Below are positions 1 to 6,751 of a stretch of DNA of 18,683 nucleotides, in pieces. Source of the stretch: Lachnospira sp. UBA4346. GTDB taxonomy: Bacteria; Bacillota; Clostridia; Lachnospirales; Lachnospiraceae. The notes under the pieces are model-generated. The model saw only the letters and a program-made list of their open reading frames with translations. It was not told the origin of the DNA and did no database searches. Numbering within the stretch: position 1 is the stretch's first letter; each line of letters opens with the position of its first letter. The position numbers and the translations under genes were made by a program. The DNA is taken from contig DGTC01000007.1 of NCBI GenBank assembly GCA_002394205.1, positions 1-18,683 on the forward strand. Direction: 5' to 3'.

Positions 1-1368
1 TTAGGTGGTGGTACATTCGATGTATCTATCATTGAAATCGGTGATGGTGTTATTGAAGTACTTGCTACTGCTGGTAACAACAAGCTCGGTGGTGATGATT
101 TTGATAACAAGATTACACAGTATATGTTAGATGACTTTAAGGCGAAGGAAGGCGTTGATCTTTCAAATGATACAATGGCACTTCAGAGATTAAAGGTTGC
201 TGCTGAGCAGGCTAAGAAGGAATTATCTAGTGCTGCAACAACAAATATCAACCTTCCATATATTACAGCAACAGCAGAAGGTCCAAAGCACTTTGATATG
301 ACATTAACAAGAGCTAAGTTTGATGAATTAACACATGACTTAGTTGAAAAGACAGCAGAACCGGTTAAGAACGCTTTAAATGATGCAGGTCTTACAGCAT
401 CTGAACTTTCTAAGGTATTATTAGTTGGTGGTTCTACAAGAATTCCAGCTGTACAGGATAAGGTTAAGCAGTTAACAGGTCATGAACCAAGCAAGACATT
501 AAATCCAGATGAATGTGTAGCACTTGGTGCTTCTATCCAGGGTGGTAAACTTGCAGGTGATGCCGGTGCCGGTGAAGTCCTTCTTTTGGATGTAACACCA
601 TTATCACTTTCTATTGAAACAATGGGTGGTATCGCTACAAGATTGATTGAACGTAATACAACAATTCCTACAAAGAAGAGTCAGGTATTCTCAACAGCTG
701 CAGATAACCAGACAGCAGTAGATATCAATGTTGTACAGGGTGAAAGACAGTTCGCAAAGGATAACAAGTCACTCGGTCAGTTCAGATTAGATGGTATTCC
801 ACCAGCAAGAAGAGGTGTGCCACAGATTGAAGTTACATTTGATATTGATGCAAATGGTATCGTAAATGTATCAGCAAAGGATCTTGGTACAGGTAAGGAA
901 CAGCACATTACAATTACAGCTGGTTCTAACATGTCTGATGATGATATCGAAAAGGCTGTTAAAGAAGCTGCTGAATTCGAAGCACAGGATAAGAAGCGTA
1001 AGGAAGGCATTGAAGTACGTAATGATGCAGATTCAATGGTATTCCAGACACAGAAGGCTCTTGATGAAGCTGGAGATAAGTTGGATGCAAATGACAAGGC
1101 TGCTGTAGAAGCTGACTTAAATGCATTAAAGGCTTTAGTTGACGCTTCAGATGCTGAGAATATGACAGATTCACAGATTGATGAAATCAAAGCTGCAAAA
1201 GAAAAACTTATGGAAAGTGCTCAAAAGTTATTTGCGAAGTTGTATGAAGCACAGCAGGGAGCAGCAGGTGCAGGTCCTGATATGGGAGCAGCAACAGGTG
1301 CCGGAGCTGATACAGGTGCAAACAACTATGGTGATGATGTTGTGGATGGAGATTATAAGGAAGTATAA
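1..1368 (+). CDS. dnaK: Chaperone DnaK (Hsp70), 5'-truncated by the window edge
   Basis: ATP-dependent Hsp70 chaperone of the cytoplasm; it binds exposed hydrophobic segments and works with DnaJ and GrpE. The frame is open from base 1, where the translation starts LGGGTFDVSI, the phosphate-2 motif of the Hsp70 ATPase domain. About 170-195 N-terminal residues are therefore missing, and the visible 455 residues would bring the protein to the usual 610-640. The ATPase signature LVGGSTRIPAVQ (bases about 421-456), the linker LLLDVTPLSLSIET (about 580-621) and the substrate-binding domain follow in order. The Ala/Gly-rich tail ends in DDVVDGDYKEV, as in many bacterial DnaK proteins. An internal ATG at 124 is in frame but is not the start, because conserved sequence continues upstream of it. 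dnaJ follows 241 bases downstream; hrcA and grpE, if linked, lie to the left of the window. Confidence 0.98.
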   Translation, partial: LGGGTFDVSIIEIGDGVIEVLATAGNNKLGGDDFDNKITQYMLDDFKAKEGVDLSNDTMALQRLKVAAEQAKKELSSAATTNINLPYITATAEGPKHFDMTLTRAKFDELTHDLVEKTAEPVKNALNDAGLTASELSKVLLVGGSTRIPAVQDKVKQLTGHEPSKTLNPDECVALGASIQGGKLAGDAGAGEVLLLDVTPLSLSIETMGGIATRLIERNTTIPTKKSQVFSTAADNQTAVDINVVQGERQFAKDNKSLGQFRLDGIPPARRGVPQIEVTFDIDANGIVNVSAKDLGTGKEQHITITAGSNMSDDDIEKAVKEAAEFEAQDKKRKEGIEVRNDADSMVFQTQKALDEAGDKLDANDKAAVEADLNALKALVDASDAENMTDSQIDEIKAAKEKLMESAQKLFAKLYEAQQGAAGAGPDMGAATGAGADTGANNYGDDVVDGDYKEV

Positions 1369-1482
1369 GAGACAACAGTTCAATATGTTACAGATTTAAC
1401 AATGTGAGATGATATCTTTCAGTGATAAATTGTAGCAGCTGCCCGAAAGAGCAGTAATAAAGACTTGTTATCTTATGGAAGG

Positions 1483-1520
1483 CTGCAGGGGAGCAAGGTA
1501 AGGTGTTCCCGTGCAGTTTT
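1483..1520 (+). terminator. Hairpin between dnaK and dnaJ; possible partial terminator
   Basis: Bases 1483-1495 pair with 1504-1516 to form a 13-bp stem with one G-G mismatch and one G-T wobble, closed by an 8-base loop. It is followed by TTTT and then a mixed AT run. The GC-rich stem is strong but the T tract is short, so it may be an attenuator or RNA processing/stability element that lowers dnaJ relative to dnaK rather than a full terminator. No clear promoter for dnaJ was seen in the spacer. Confidence 0.55.
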
Positions 1521-1548
1521 CATATTTCCGAAACAAGCAGTTTAATTG

Positions 1549-1587
1549 ACCTGTTAGAAGATACATAAAGGCGTTTTTCTGACAGGT
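1549..1587 (+). promoter_or_regulatory. Second hairpin, just upstream of the dnaJ ribosome binding site
   Basis: Bases 1549-1559 (ACCTGTTAGAA) pair with 1577-1587 (TTCTGACAGGT), giving an 11-bp stem with a single G-T wobble and a 17-base loop. It ends 11 bases before the GGAGG at 1599-1603. It has no T tail, so a terminator is unlikely. A role in mRNA processing, 5'-end protection or translational control of dnaJ is inference. Confidence 0.5.
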
Positions 1588-1609
1588 TCTATTTATATGG
1601 AGGATAATC

Positions 1610-2743
1610 ATGGCAGATAAGAGAGATTATTATGAGGTCCTGGGTGTAGCAAAGGATGCTGATGATAAGACAATTAAGAGTGCCTATCGTAAATTGGCAA
1701 AGAAGTATCACCCAGATACCAATCCGGGAGATAAAGAGGCAGAAGCGAAGTTCAAGGAAGCATCAGAGGCATATGCAGTTTTAAGTGATGCGGATAAGAG
1801 AAGACAGTACGATCAGTTTGGTCATGCTGCATTTGAAAATGGTGGCGGTGGAGCCGGTGCCGGTGGATTTGACTTTGGTGATATGGGGGATATCTTTGGC
1901 GATATTTTTGGTGGAGATATCTTTGGAAGTATGTTTGGCGGCGGAAGAAGCCGTAACAGTAATGGACCGCGCAGAGGTGCGGATATCCGTGTAAATGTAC
2001 GTATTTCATTTGAGGAATCTGTAACAGGTACATCAAAAAAGATTGAAGTAACATTAAAAGATCCATGCAATTCTTGTCATGGTTCTGGAGCAAAGGCAGG
2101 TACACAGCCGGAAACATGTAGCCATTGTCATGGTTCAGGTCAGGTTGTCATGCAGCAGCAGTCTATGTTTGGTGTGATTCGAAATGTACAGCCATGTCCG
2201 GATTGTCATGGAACGGGTAAGATTATCAAAGATAAGTGTCCGGATTGTCATGGAACAGGATATATTAGTTCAAGAAAGACAATTGAAGTTAATATACCAG
2301 CTGGTATTGATAACGGTCAGTGTGTCCGTATTCAGGGCAAGGGCGAACCTGGAACGAATGGCGGTCAGAGAGGTGATTTGCTTGTAGCAGTTATGATTGC
2401 GAGCAGTCCGGATTTTGAACGTGATGGTTATAATATCTTTTCAGATGTAAAGATTAGTTATCCAACAGCAGTCCTTGGTGGAGAGATTAAAGTTAAAACT
2501 GTTGATGGAGAAGTGCTCTATGAAGTAAAACCAGGCACAGATTCAGGTACAAGAGTTCGTTTAAAAGGAAAAGGTATGCCGTCTGTACGTAATAAGGCAG
2601 TTCGTGGTGACCACTATATGACATTAATTGTTGAGATTCCGAAGAAGCTGAATAAAGAACAGCAGGAAGCACTGTTGGCGTATGACAAAGTTTTAACAGG
2701 CGAAGAGAAACATCCAAAGAAAAAGGGACTTTTTGGTAAGTAA
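1610..2743 (+). CDS. dnaJ: Chaperone DnaJ (Hsp40), type I
   Basis: Co-chaperone that delivers unfolded clients to DnaK and stimulates its ATPase. The 377 residues show the complete type I layout. The J domain (about 1-70) carries the essential HPD at 34-36 within KKYHPDTNP. A Gly/Phe-rich linker (about 76-112, GGGGAGAGGFDFGDMGDIFGD and on) follows. The zinc domain (153-217) holds four CxxCxGxG repeats: CNSCHGSG, CSHCHGSG, CPDCHGTG and CPDCHGTG. The C-terminal substrate-binding domains complete the protein. The length is typical. The start is fixed by GGAGG at 1599-1603, six bases before ATG. It lies downstream of dnaK in the common Firmicutes order, with a structured spacer between them, and ends at a strong terminator. 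No CIRCE element was seen in the spacer, so any HrcA control would act further upstream. Confidence 0.98.
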   Translation: MADKRDYYEVLGVAKDADDKTIKSAYRKLAKKYHPDTNPGDKEAEAKFKEASEAYAVLSDADKRRQYDQFGHAAFENGGGGAGAGGFDFGDMGDIFGDIFGGDIFGSMFGGGRSRNSNGPRRGADIRVNVRISFEESVTGTSKKIEVTLKDPCNSCHGSGAKAGTQPETCSHCHGSGQVVMQQQSMFGVIRNVQPCPDCHGTGKIIKDKCPDCHGTGYISSRKTIEVNIPAGIDNGQCVRIQGKGEPGTNGGQRGDLLVAVMIASSPDFERDGYNIFSDVKISYPTAVLGGEIKVKTVDGEVLYEVKPGTDSGTRVRLKGKGMPSVRNKAVRGDHYMTLIVEIPKKLNKEQQEALLAYDKVLTGEEKHPKKKGLFGK

Positions 2744-2755
2744 AATAAAGGTGTG

Positions 2756-2808
2756 AATAAGCTGTTGCTTTTCAATGATTATCGTTGAAAAGTAACAGCT
2801 TATTTTTT
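2756..2808 (+). terminator. Rho-independent terminator of the dnaK-dnaJ unit
   Basis: Bases 2756-2775 pair with 2785-2804 over 20 bp, with one G-T wobble and a 9-base loop. T2803-T2808 gives a run of six T. This is one of the strongest terminators in the window and separates the chaperone genes from the sigma-factor cluster. Confidence 0.93.
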
Positions 2809-2897
2809 GATTTATATGAAAATTAAAATCAATGCAACATTTTAAAGAGCTGCATCGTAATCTATATAGAAGATGAGAAATCAATCTTCCAAAACTG

Positions 2898-2938
2898 TTA
2901 CAAAGATTTGTAATTGGTACAGAATTGTTCGAGCAATT
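2898..2938 (+). promoter_or_regulatory. Two dyads upstream of and overlapping the sigma-gene promoter
   Basis: A perfect 7+7 inverted repeat, TTACAAA-GA-TTTGTAA, occupies 2898-2913. A second dyad, AATTGTTC/GAGCAATT (7 of 8 positions complementary), occupies 2923-2938 and overlaps the first bases of the -35 element at 2937. This placement suits an activator or repressor site. The binding factor is unknown. Confidence 0.4.
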
Positions 2939-2965
2939 GTCAAAATTTTACATCACATTTATAAT
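2937..2965 (+). promoter_or_regulatory. Sigma-A type promoter for the ECF sigma operon
   Basis: The -35 TTGTCA (2937-2942) and the perfect -10 TATAAT (2960-2965) are separated by 17 bases. Transcription would start near 2972, about 50 bases before the sigma-factor ATG. A housekeeping promoter implies basal expression of the sigma/anti-sigma pair; no second, ECF-type promoter was clearly identified. Confidence 0.8.
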
Positions 2966-3022
2966 GAATGGCAGTAAGATTTATGACAGAAGTACAAAAG
3001 AAAAAGAGAGGGGGAAGGTTTC

Positions 3023-3532
3023 ATGCCTTGGCAACATTCAAAACGGGAATTTGAGGAAATCGTAAACAGGTATGGACAGGACGTATTCCGGCTGGCATAT
3101 GCCAGGGTAGGAAACAGAGAGGACGCACAGGATATTTATCAGAATGTATTTCTAAAATTATATCAGAAGCGGGAAGTATTTGAGAATGAGGAGCATATGA
3201 AAGCGTGGCTGTTAAAAGTCACAACGAATAGCAGTTTGGATTTGCTGCGGAGTATCTGGCGTAACAGAATAGATTCTTATGAAGAGTATGTGGAGAACTT
3301 CGGTGGATTTGCAGATGCACAAACGGAGACAAATGTAAATGAAAAAGATGTGTGGACTGAGGTATTTCGTTTGCCTGAGAAATTAAGAGTTGTCATTCAT
3401 TTGTATTATTACTATGGATATTCTACAGAACAAATTGCAGATATTACACAAACAAAGCCTGCAACAGTGCGTTCTAGATTAGACAGGGCAAGAAAAAAAT
3501 TAAAAGAAAGGCTCGGTGATTCATATGTTTAA
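3023..3532 (+). CDS. ECF-type RNA polymerase sigma factor (sigma-70 family)
   Basis: Alternative sigma factor that redirects RNA polymerase, usually in response to an envelope signal. Its 169 residues are typical of the ECF group. Region 2 (about 12-80) includes DVFRLAYARVGNREDAQDIYQNVF-type core-binding and -10-recognition sequence. A short linker (81-111) follows. Region 4 (about 112-165) has LPEKLRVVIHLYYYYGYSTEQIADI and a helix-turn-helix over about 134-156 for -35 recognition. The ATG at 3023 follows the purine-rich GGGGAAGG at 3011-3018. The 3' end overlaps the next gene by 8 or 17 bases depending on that gene's start, the translational coupling usual for sigma/anti-sigma pairs. The exact ECF subgroup and the regulon are not evident from sequence. 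Confidence 0.93.
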   Translation: MPWQHSKREFEEIVNRYGQDVFRLAYARVGNREDAQDIYQNVFLKLYQKREVFENEEHMKAWLLKVTTNSSLDLLRSIWRNRIDSYEEYVENFGGFADAQTETNVNEKDVWTEVFRLPEKLRVVIHLYYYYGYSTEQIADITQTKPATVRSRLDRARKKLKERLGDSYV

Positions 3533-4517
3533 AAAAGATTATACGAATATGATGCAGCATGTGGAGCTGAATCAGGAGGTGCAGAAGCAGCTTCTTGATG
3601 AAATTTATCATCAGGCAGAAGTTCATTCAGCAGCAGTAAAAAAAGCGCATTTTACAGGGAATTCTGATGAGCATCGTGGAATTCTTCGATTATGCATGGA
3701 AAAGATTTGCATTTGGAACAGAAAATACCGAAAGTTCGAGATTGCAGGATTGTGTATTGCAATCGCTCTTGTGGTATTTTTTATGAATCCGATGGATACA
3801 GTTTTTCATTTTCAGAATAATACAGAAGTAAATATTACGTCGCATCATAATGGATTTGCCGTATATGCAGGTGAGAAAAAGATTGATTCACAAGGAGTAA
3901 GAGTAACTTTATTTGATATTGGAAATAATGCGGCAGATGCAATAACAACAGCAACATGTAGAATTGATGGAGCAGAAGCCAAATATCTTGTTTATGCGGC
4001 AAATATAAACGTACAGGCAGATGAAAAACAAGAGATAGATACAATAGCATATACTTTTGCACAAGGAAGTGGAGGTATAGGGACACGTATCGCATGGCCG
4101 GATGAGTTGCAGGAGTTCTATGAGGATGGACATCCATATGATGATGCATCAAGAAAAAAGCAAAATTTATTTAGAAAGTCATTTGAACAATATTGTGAAA
4201 AAAATAACACAATACAGCAAAGATTTAAAGATAATGATACAAATTTATATTATATGATCCAGTATCATGATAATCCATATCAAATAGCATTTAAGGAACA
4301 ACCGGAGCAATTGTATTTCTTCGTCAGACTGAAAAATGTACAAGATAAAAAGAAGTCTGATTTGGAGATTATACAGGACTTGCGGAAACAAATTGAAAAT
4401 ACAAGATTTACAATTAGTGTTGCGTATGCGGATGGAACGAATGAAGAACAGACATATGGAATGAAAGTGGAGTATCAGAATACATTGGTTTATATGGATA
4501 TATATGAGATGGAATAA
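3516..4517 (+). CDS. Single-pass membrane protein, probable anti-sigma factor
   Basis: Probable membrane-bound inhibitor of the ECF sigma factor encoded just upstream; this is inferred from position and topology, since I do not recognise a named domain. The 333 residues consist of a cytoplasmic N-terminal part (1-73) rich in charged residues and Gln, one transmembrane helix (about 74-90, FEIAGLCIAIALVVFFM), and about 240 extracytoplasmic residues that could sense a signal. No HxxxCxxC zinc anti-sigma motif is present. Two starts are possible: GTG at 3516, four bases after AAAGG (3507-3511), or ATG at 3525, thirteen bases after it. GTG has the better spacing for this site, while ATG is the better codon. 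Both overlap the sigma gene. The extracytoplasmic part resembles DUF4179-like anti-sigma architectures only in general layout. Confidence 0.75.
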   Translation: MIHMFKKDYTNMMQHVELNQEVQKQLLDEIYHQAEVHSAAVKKAHFTGNSDEHRGILRLCMEKICIWNRKYRKFEIAGLCIAIALVVFFMNPMDTVFHFQNNTEVNITSHHNGFAVYAGEKKIDSQGVRVTLFDIGNNAADAITTATCRIDGAEAKYLVYAANINVQADEKQEIDTIAYTFAQGSGGIGTRIAWPDELQEFYEDGHPYDDASRKKQNLFRKSFEQYCEKNNTIQQRFKDNDTNLYYMIQYHDNPYQIAFKEQPEQLYFFVRLKNVQDKKKSDLEIIQDLRKQIENTRFTISVAYADGTNEEQTYGMKVEYQNTLVYMDIYEME

Positions 4518-4589
4518 ATTCAATGTTATGTTGTAAGTTGACATTGCATGAGAAGTACTTCAATTAAGTATTTCAGATAGGAGGCTATT

Positions 4590-5795
4590 ATGAAAAAGGC
4601 GATATTGTACAAAGCGGCATTTATATTGGCAGCAATGATGTTTGCAGGGTGTGGAAGTACAAGCAAAACAGAGGAGACAGCAAACGGGAGCAGAACATTG
4701 TTCACAGATGTTACATTTACATCAGAGAGTTCCTATGGAGAGGATTATTTTCATACAGGCGGAACAAATTATATAACAAAAGGTCAGGATGGGCTTTATT
4801 ATTACATTGATGCAAATGAATATTGCTTGAAAGTTTTTAATCCGGAAACAGGAAAGAGTACAGTGCCTTGTGATAAACCGGATTGTGACCATATATATCA
4901 ATGTGATGCACATATGGATTCATTTGAGTATGCACTAGAGAGTTTATATGCGTATGGCGGGCATCTTTATGCCATTCGTATGACACAGGGAGTATATTCG
5001 CTGGAGCAGATGGATTTGGATGGGGCAAATAGAAAGAATATAGGAACATTATCGAATGTAAAGCCGGGAGGTAAAATAGTGGATTATACAGTTGTATTTT
5101 ATAATGATAGTGTATATTACAATACATTCGATGAAAATGACAGAGAGGAAGATGCACTGATTTGTATGTCACTGCAAACGGGAGAAAAGAAAAGTGCCGT
5201 GAAATGTCGTGATATAGAAGGGAAGAATGTAAGCGTTGTTAAAGTGTACGGAGATAAATTATTCTTTTTAGCAGGAAAAAGAAGCGTTGTAATGAATGGT
5301 CAGGAAACAGGTGTGCAGATAGACAATATCGGTTTATACGAATATGATGCTACAGATGAAAAGGTATTTCCGGTTGTCAGGGGAAATATATCAGGATATG
5401 CATTTGATATCAGGGAACAGAAGTTATATTATAGTATCATTCAGGAAGGGTTGTTCTGTATGGATTTGCAGACAAAGAGTGAGAAAAAATTAGTAACGTA
5501 TACAGACGATTATCCATACGCATATGAAGTTAGTGTTGACGAAGCGTATATTTATACAGTGATTACCAATCGTAAACGCGGGGAAAATAGTGAAGATGAG
5601 AAATTTGCAATAACAATTTATGATAAGACAGGAACGAAGGTAAGGAGTCTTGCATATCGCAATAAGAAATCATCAGGAAGGATTTGTTACGGAGATGAAA
5701 AATATATATTTTTGGAAAAAGATAGTGGTGTGTTAAATTATATGTATATTCCGAAGAAGGAAATTGAAACAGCACAGTGGATAGAGAAAGAATAA
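4590..5795 (+). CDS. Lipoprotein of unknown function, probably beta-propeller-like
   Basis: Predicted surface lipoprotein. The N-terminus is a lipoprotein signal peptide: positively charged MKK, a hydrophobic stretch, then a lipobox MFAGC with the lipid-accepting Cys at residue 21, followed by a Ser/Thr/Lys/Glu-rich tether. The rest of the 401 residues has repeated Tyr/Gly strands such as DGLYYYID, GGHLYAIR, DKLFFLAG, EQKLYYSI and EAYIYTV at roughly 45-50-residue spacing, which suggests a beta-propeller (DUF5050/TolB-like fold; inference). A four-Cys segment near residues 90-107 reads VPCDKPDCDHIYQCDA and could bind metal or form disulfides; I recall similar Cys segments in other Lachnospiraceae lipoproteins. 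GGAGG at 4580-4584 sets the start. It follows the anti-sigma gene by 72 bases, so it is a candidate signal sensor or regulon member. Confidence 0.8.
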   Translation: MKKAILYKAAFILAAMMFAGCGSTSKTEETANGSRTLFTDVTFTSESSYGEDYFHTGGTNYITKGQDGLYYYIDANEYCLKVFNPETGKSTVPCDKPDCDHIYQCDAHMDSFEYALESLYAYGGHLYAIRMTQGVYSLEQMDLDGANRKNIGTLSNVKPGGKIVDYTVVFYNDSVYYNTFDENDREEDALICMSLQTGEKKSAVKCRDIEGKNVSVVKVYGDKLFFLAGKRSVVMNGQETGVQIDNIGLYEYDATDEKVFPVVRGNISGYAFDIREQKLYYSIIQEGLFCMDLQTKSEKKLVTYTDDYPYAYEVSVDEAYIYTVITNRKRGENSEDEKFAITIYDKTGTKVRSLAYRNKKSSGRICYGDEKYIFLEKDSGVLNYMYIPKKEIETAQWIEKE

Positions 5796-5997
5796 AATTT
5801 GTTTTATGCGGATTTGCGGGATAAACAGATAAAGATGGGAATATGGATTATGAATTTAAAATCACATTTTATAAAGTATACTCATATTTTATATTATAAA
5901 ACAGAAAGTATTTTTAGATATATATAATTGAGATGCAATCAGTTTCTGTATGCTAAAAATAGGTTGTTTTTATAGAATAAGAAACGAGGAGCAGGGT

Positions 5998-6165
5998 ATG
6001 AAATATAAAAATGTATTTGAAAATCATAATCAGCAGAGTATTTATCAAGACGGGCAATTTGAGAAGAATGATACGTATTTGTTTGTAGAAGAGGATAATA
6101 CCGTATATGAAGTAAGTACGTTATGTTTGAAACAGCGTAAGAATTTAAATAAAGAGAACGAATAA
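5998..6165 (+). CDS. Small protein of unknown function (55 residues)
   Basis: The ATG at 5998 is preceded by AGGAG at 5985-5989 with 8-base spacing. An in-frame ATG at 5950 would add 16 residues but has no ribosome binding site and a less natural sequence, so the shorter start is preferred. The protein is hydrophilic with a central YLFVEEDNTVYEVSTLCLKQRK segment, has no signal peptide or membrane helix, and ends in a Lys/Asn/Glu tail. I do not recognise a family. It lies 202 bases after the lipoprotein gene; a TATAAT at 5923-5928 could be a -10 element, but no convincing -35 accompanies it. It is closed by a strong terminator. Confidence 0.6.
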   Translation: MKYKNVFENHNQQSIYQDGQFEKNDTYLFVEEDNTVYEVSTLCLKQRKNLNKENE

Positions 6166-6190
6166 CATCAAAGTGAAAATATCATATGAT

Positions 6191-6236
6191 AAAAGGTATC
6201 TGTGAACGTGTTATAGACGATTCACAGATACCTTTT
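6191..6236. terminator. Bidirectional terminator between convergent genes
   Basis: Bases 6191-6206 and 6221-6236 form a perfect 16-bp inverted repeat with a 14-base loop. The stem begins with AAAA and ends with TTTT, so it can end transcription from the 55-residue gene on the plus strand and from the Cys/Gly-rich gene on the minus strand. Confidence 0.88.
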
Positions 6237-6284
6237 GTTAATGCTTTAACAATTCTCTCAATGGTATATTAAAGAACGTGTAAG

Positions 6285-6524
6285 TTAGTTGCAGCCACAT
6301 CCGCCGCAACCACCGCAGCCGCCGTCATTGTTTCCGTTGCAGAATAAGAGAAGTAAGATAATCCAGATAAGATTATTGTTGTCATTGCCACAACCACATC
6401 CGCCGTTATTGCCGCAGCTGTTTGATAAAATTAAGAGGAGAATAATCCATGTGCATGAAGAGCATCCGCCTAATCCTCCAAAATCACCACATCCGTTGCA
6501 ATTTGTTGCTGCTAAGTCACTCAT
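6285..6524 (-). CDS. Cys/Gly-rich small protein with two hydrophobic repeats ('chorion class high-cysteine HCB protein 13'-like)
   Basis: A 79-residue protein with 12 Cys and 19 Gly. It contains a clear internal duplication: TWIILLLILSN (25-35) and IWIILLLLFCN (53-63), each followed by a segment rich in Asn, Gly and Cys (37-46 and 64-78). The hydrophobic runs are about 8-10 residues, too short for ordinary transmembrane helices. Lachnospiraceae genomes carry similar small proteins labelled after an insect chorion protein; that name, from memory, reflects composition only and no function is implied. On the minus strand GGAGG (6532-6536) sits 7 bases before ATG, so the frame is well supported as a real gene despite its low complexity. 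It is transcribed alone, convergent with the small gene to its left and divergent from the glycosyltransferase operon. Function unknown; a coat or envelope structural role is a guess. Confidence 0.8.
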   Translation of the reverse strand: MSDLAATNCNGCGDFGGLGGCSSCTWIILLLILSNSCGNNGGCGCGNDNNNLIWIILLLLFCNGNNDGGCGGCGGCGCN

Positions 6525-6571
6525 TTTAAGACCTCCAATTTTTATTTACAATACAATAATATGTATTACTG

Positions 6572-6600
6572 CTTGTATGTGTTACAGAAAGATTTTGCAA
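6572..6600 (-). promoter_or_regulatory. Candidate promoter for the Cys/Gly-rich gene
   Basis: On the minus strand TTGCAA (6600-6595) and TACAAG (6577-6572) are 17 bases apart, each matching 4 of 6 consensus positions. They would place the start about 40 bases before the ATG. The same region reads CATACAAG, close to a sporulation sigma-E -10 element, but no matching -35 was found. The assignment is tentative. Confidence 0.3.
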
Positions 6601-6751
6601 CAATTTATTGCATTATGAGTGGGTTTGTTATATTATCTAAATTGGTCTGATTTAATTCATAATTAGGAAGTTGTGAGATTTATCTAAGAAAATAGATAGA
6701 ATATAAGACAGAAGTAATTAAAAATATAAATGTCAATTTTGGAGGCGAACA

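Noticed and set aside
777..1190. Minus-strand open frame of 137 codons inside dnaK
   Set aside because: It lies wholly within conserved DnaK sequence, has no ribosome binding site and a Ser/Ala-rich content produced by complementing dnaK codons.
1369..1609. Possible CIRCE (HrcA) element in the dnaK-dnaJ spacer
   Set aside because: The TTAGCACTC-N9-GAGTGCTAA pattern is not there; the hairpins seen have different sequences.
4538..4566. TTGACA at 4538 as a promoter for the lipoprotein gene
   Set aside because: No acceptable -10 lies 16-18 bases downstream (CAATTA at 17), so it is probably chance; the lipoprotein gene is more likely read from the upstream operon.
5950..5997. Longer start for the 55-residue protein
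   Set aside because: No ribosome binding site precedes the ATG at 5950, while AGGAG is well placed before the ATG at 5998.
6289..6618. Plus-strand open frame of 109 codons rich in Pro and Gln
   Set aside because: It is the complement of the Gly/Cys-rich minus-strand gene. It has no ribosome binding site, its Pro-rich content simply mirrors Gly codons, and the minus-strand frame has an ideal GGAGG and spacing.
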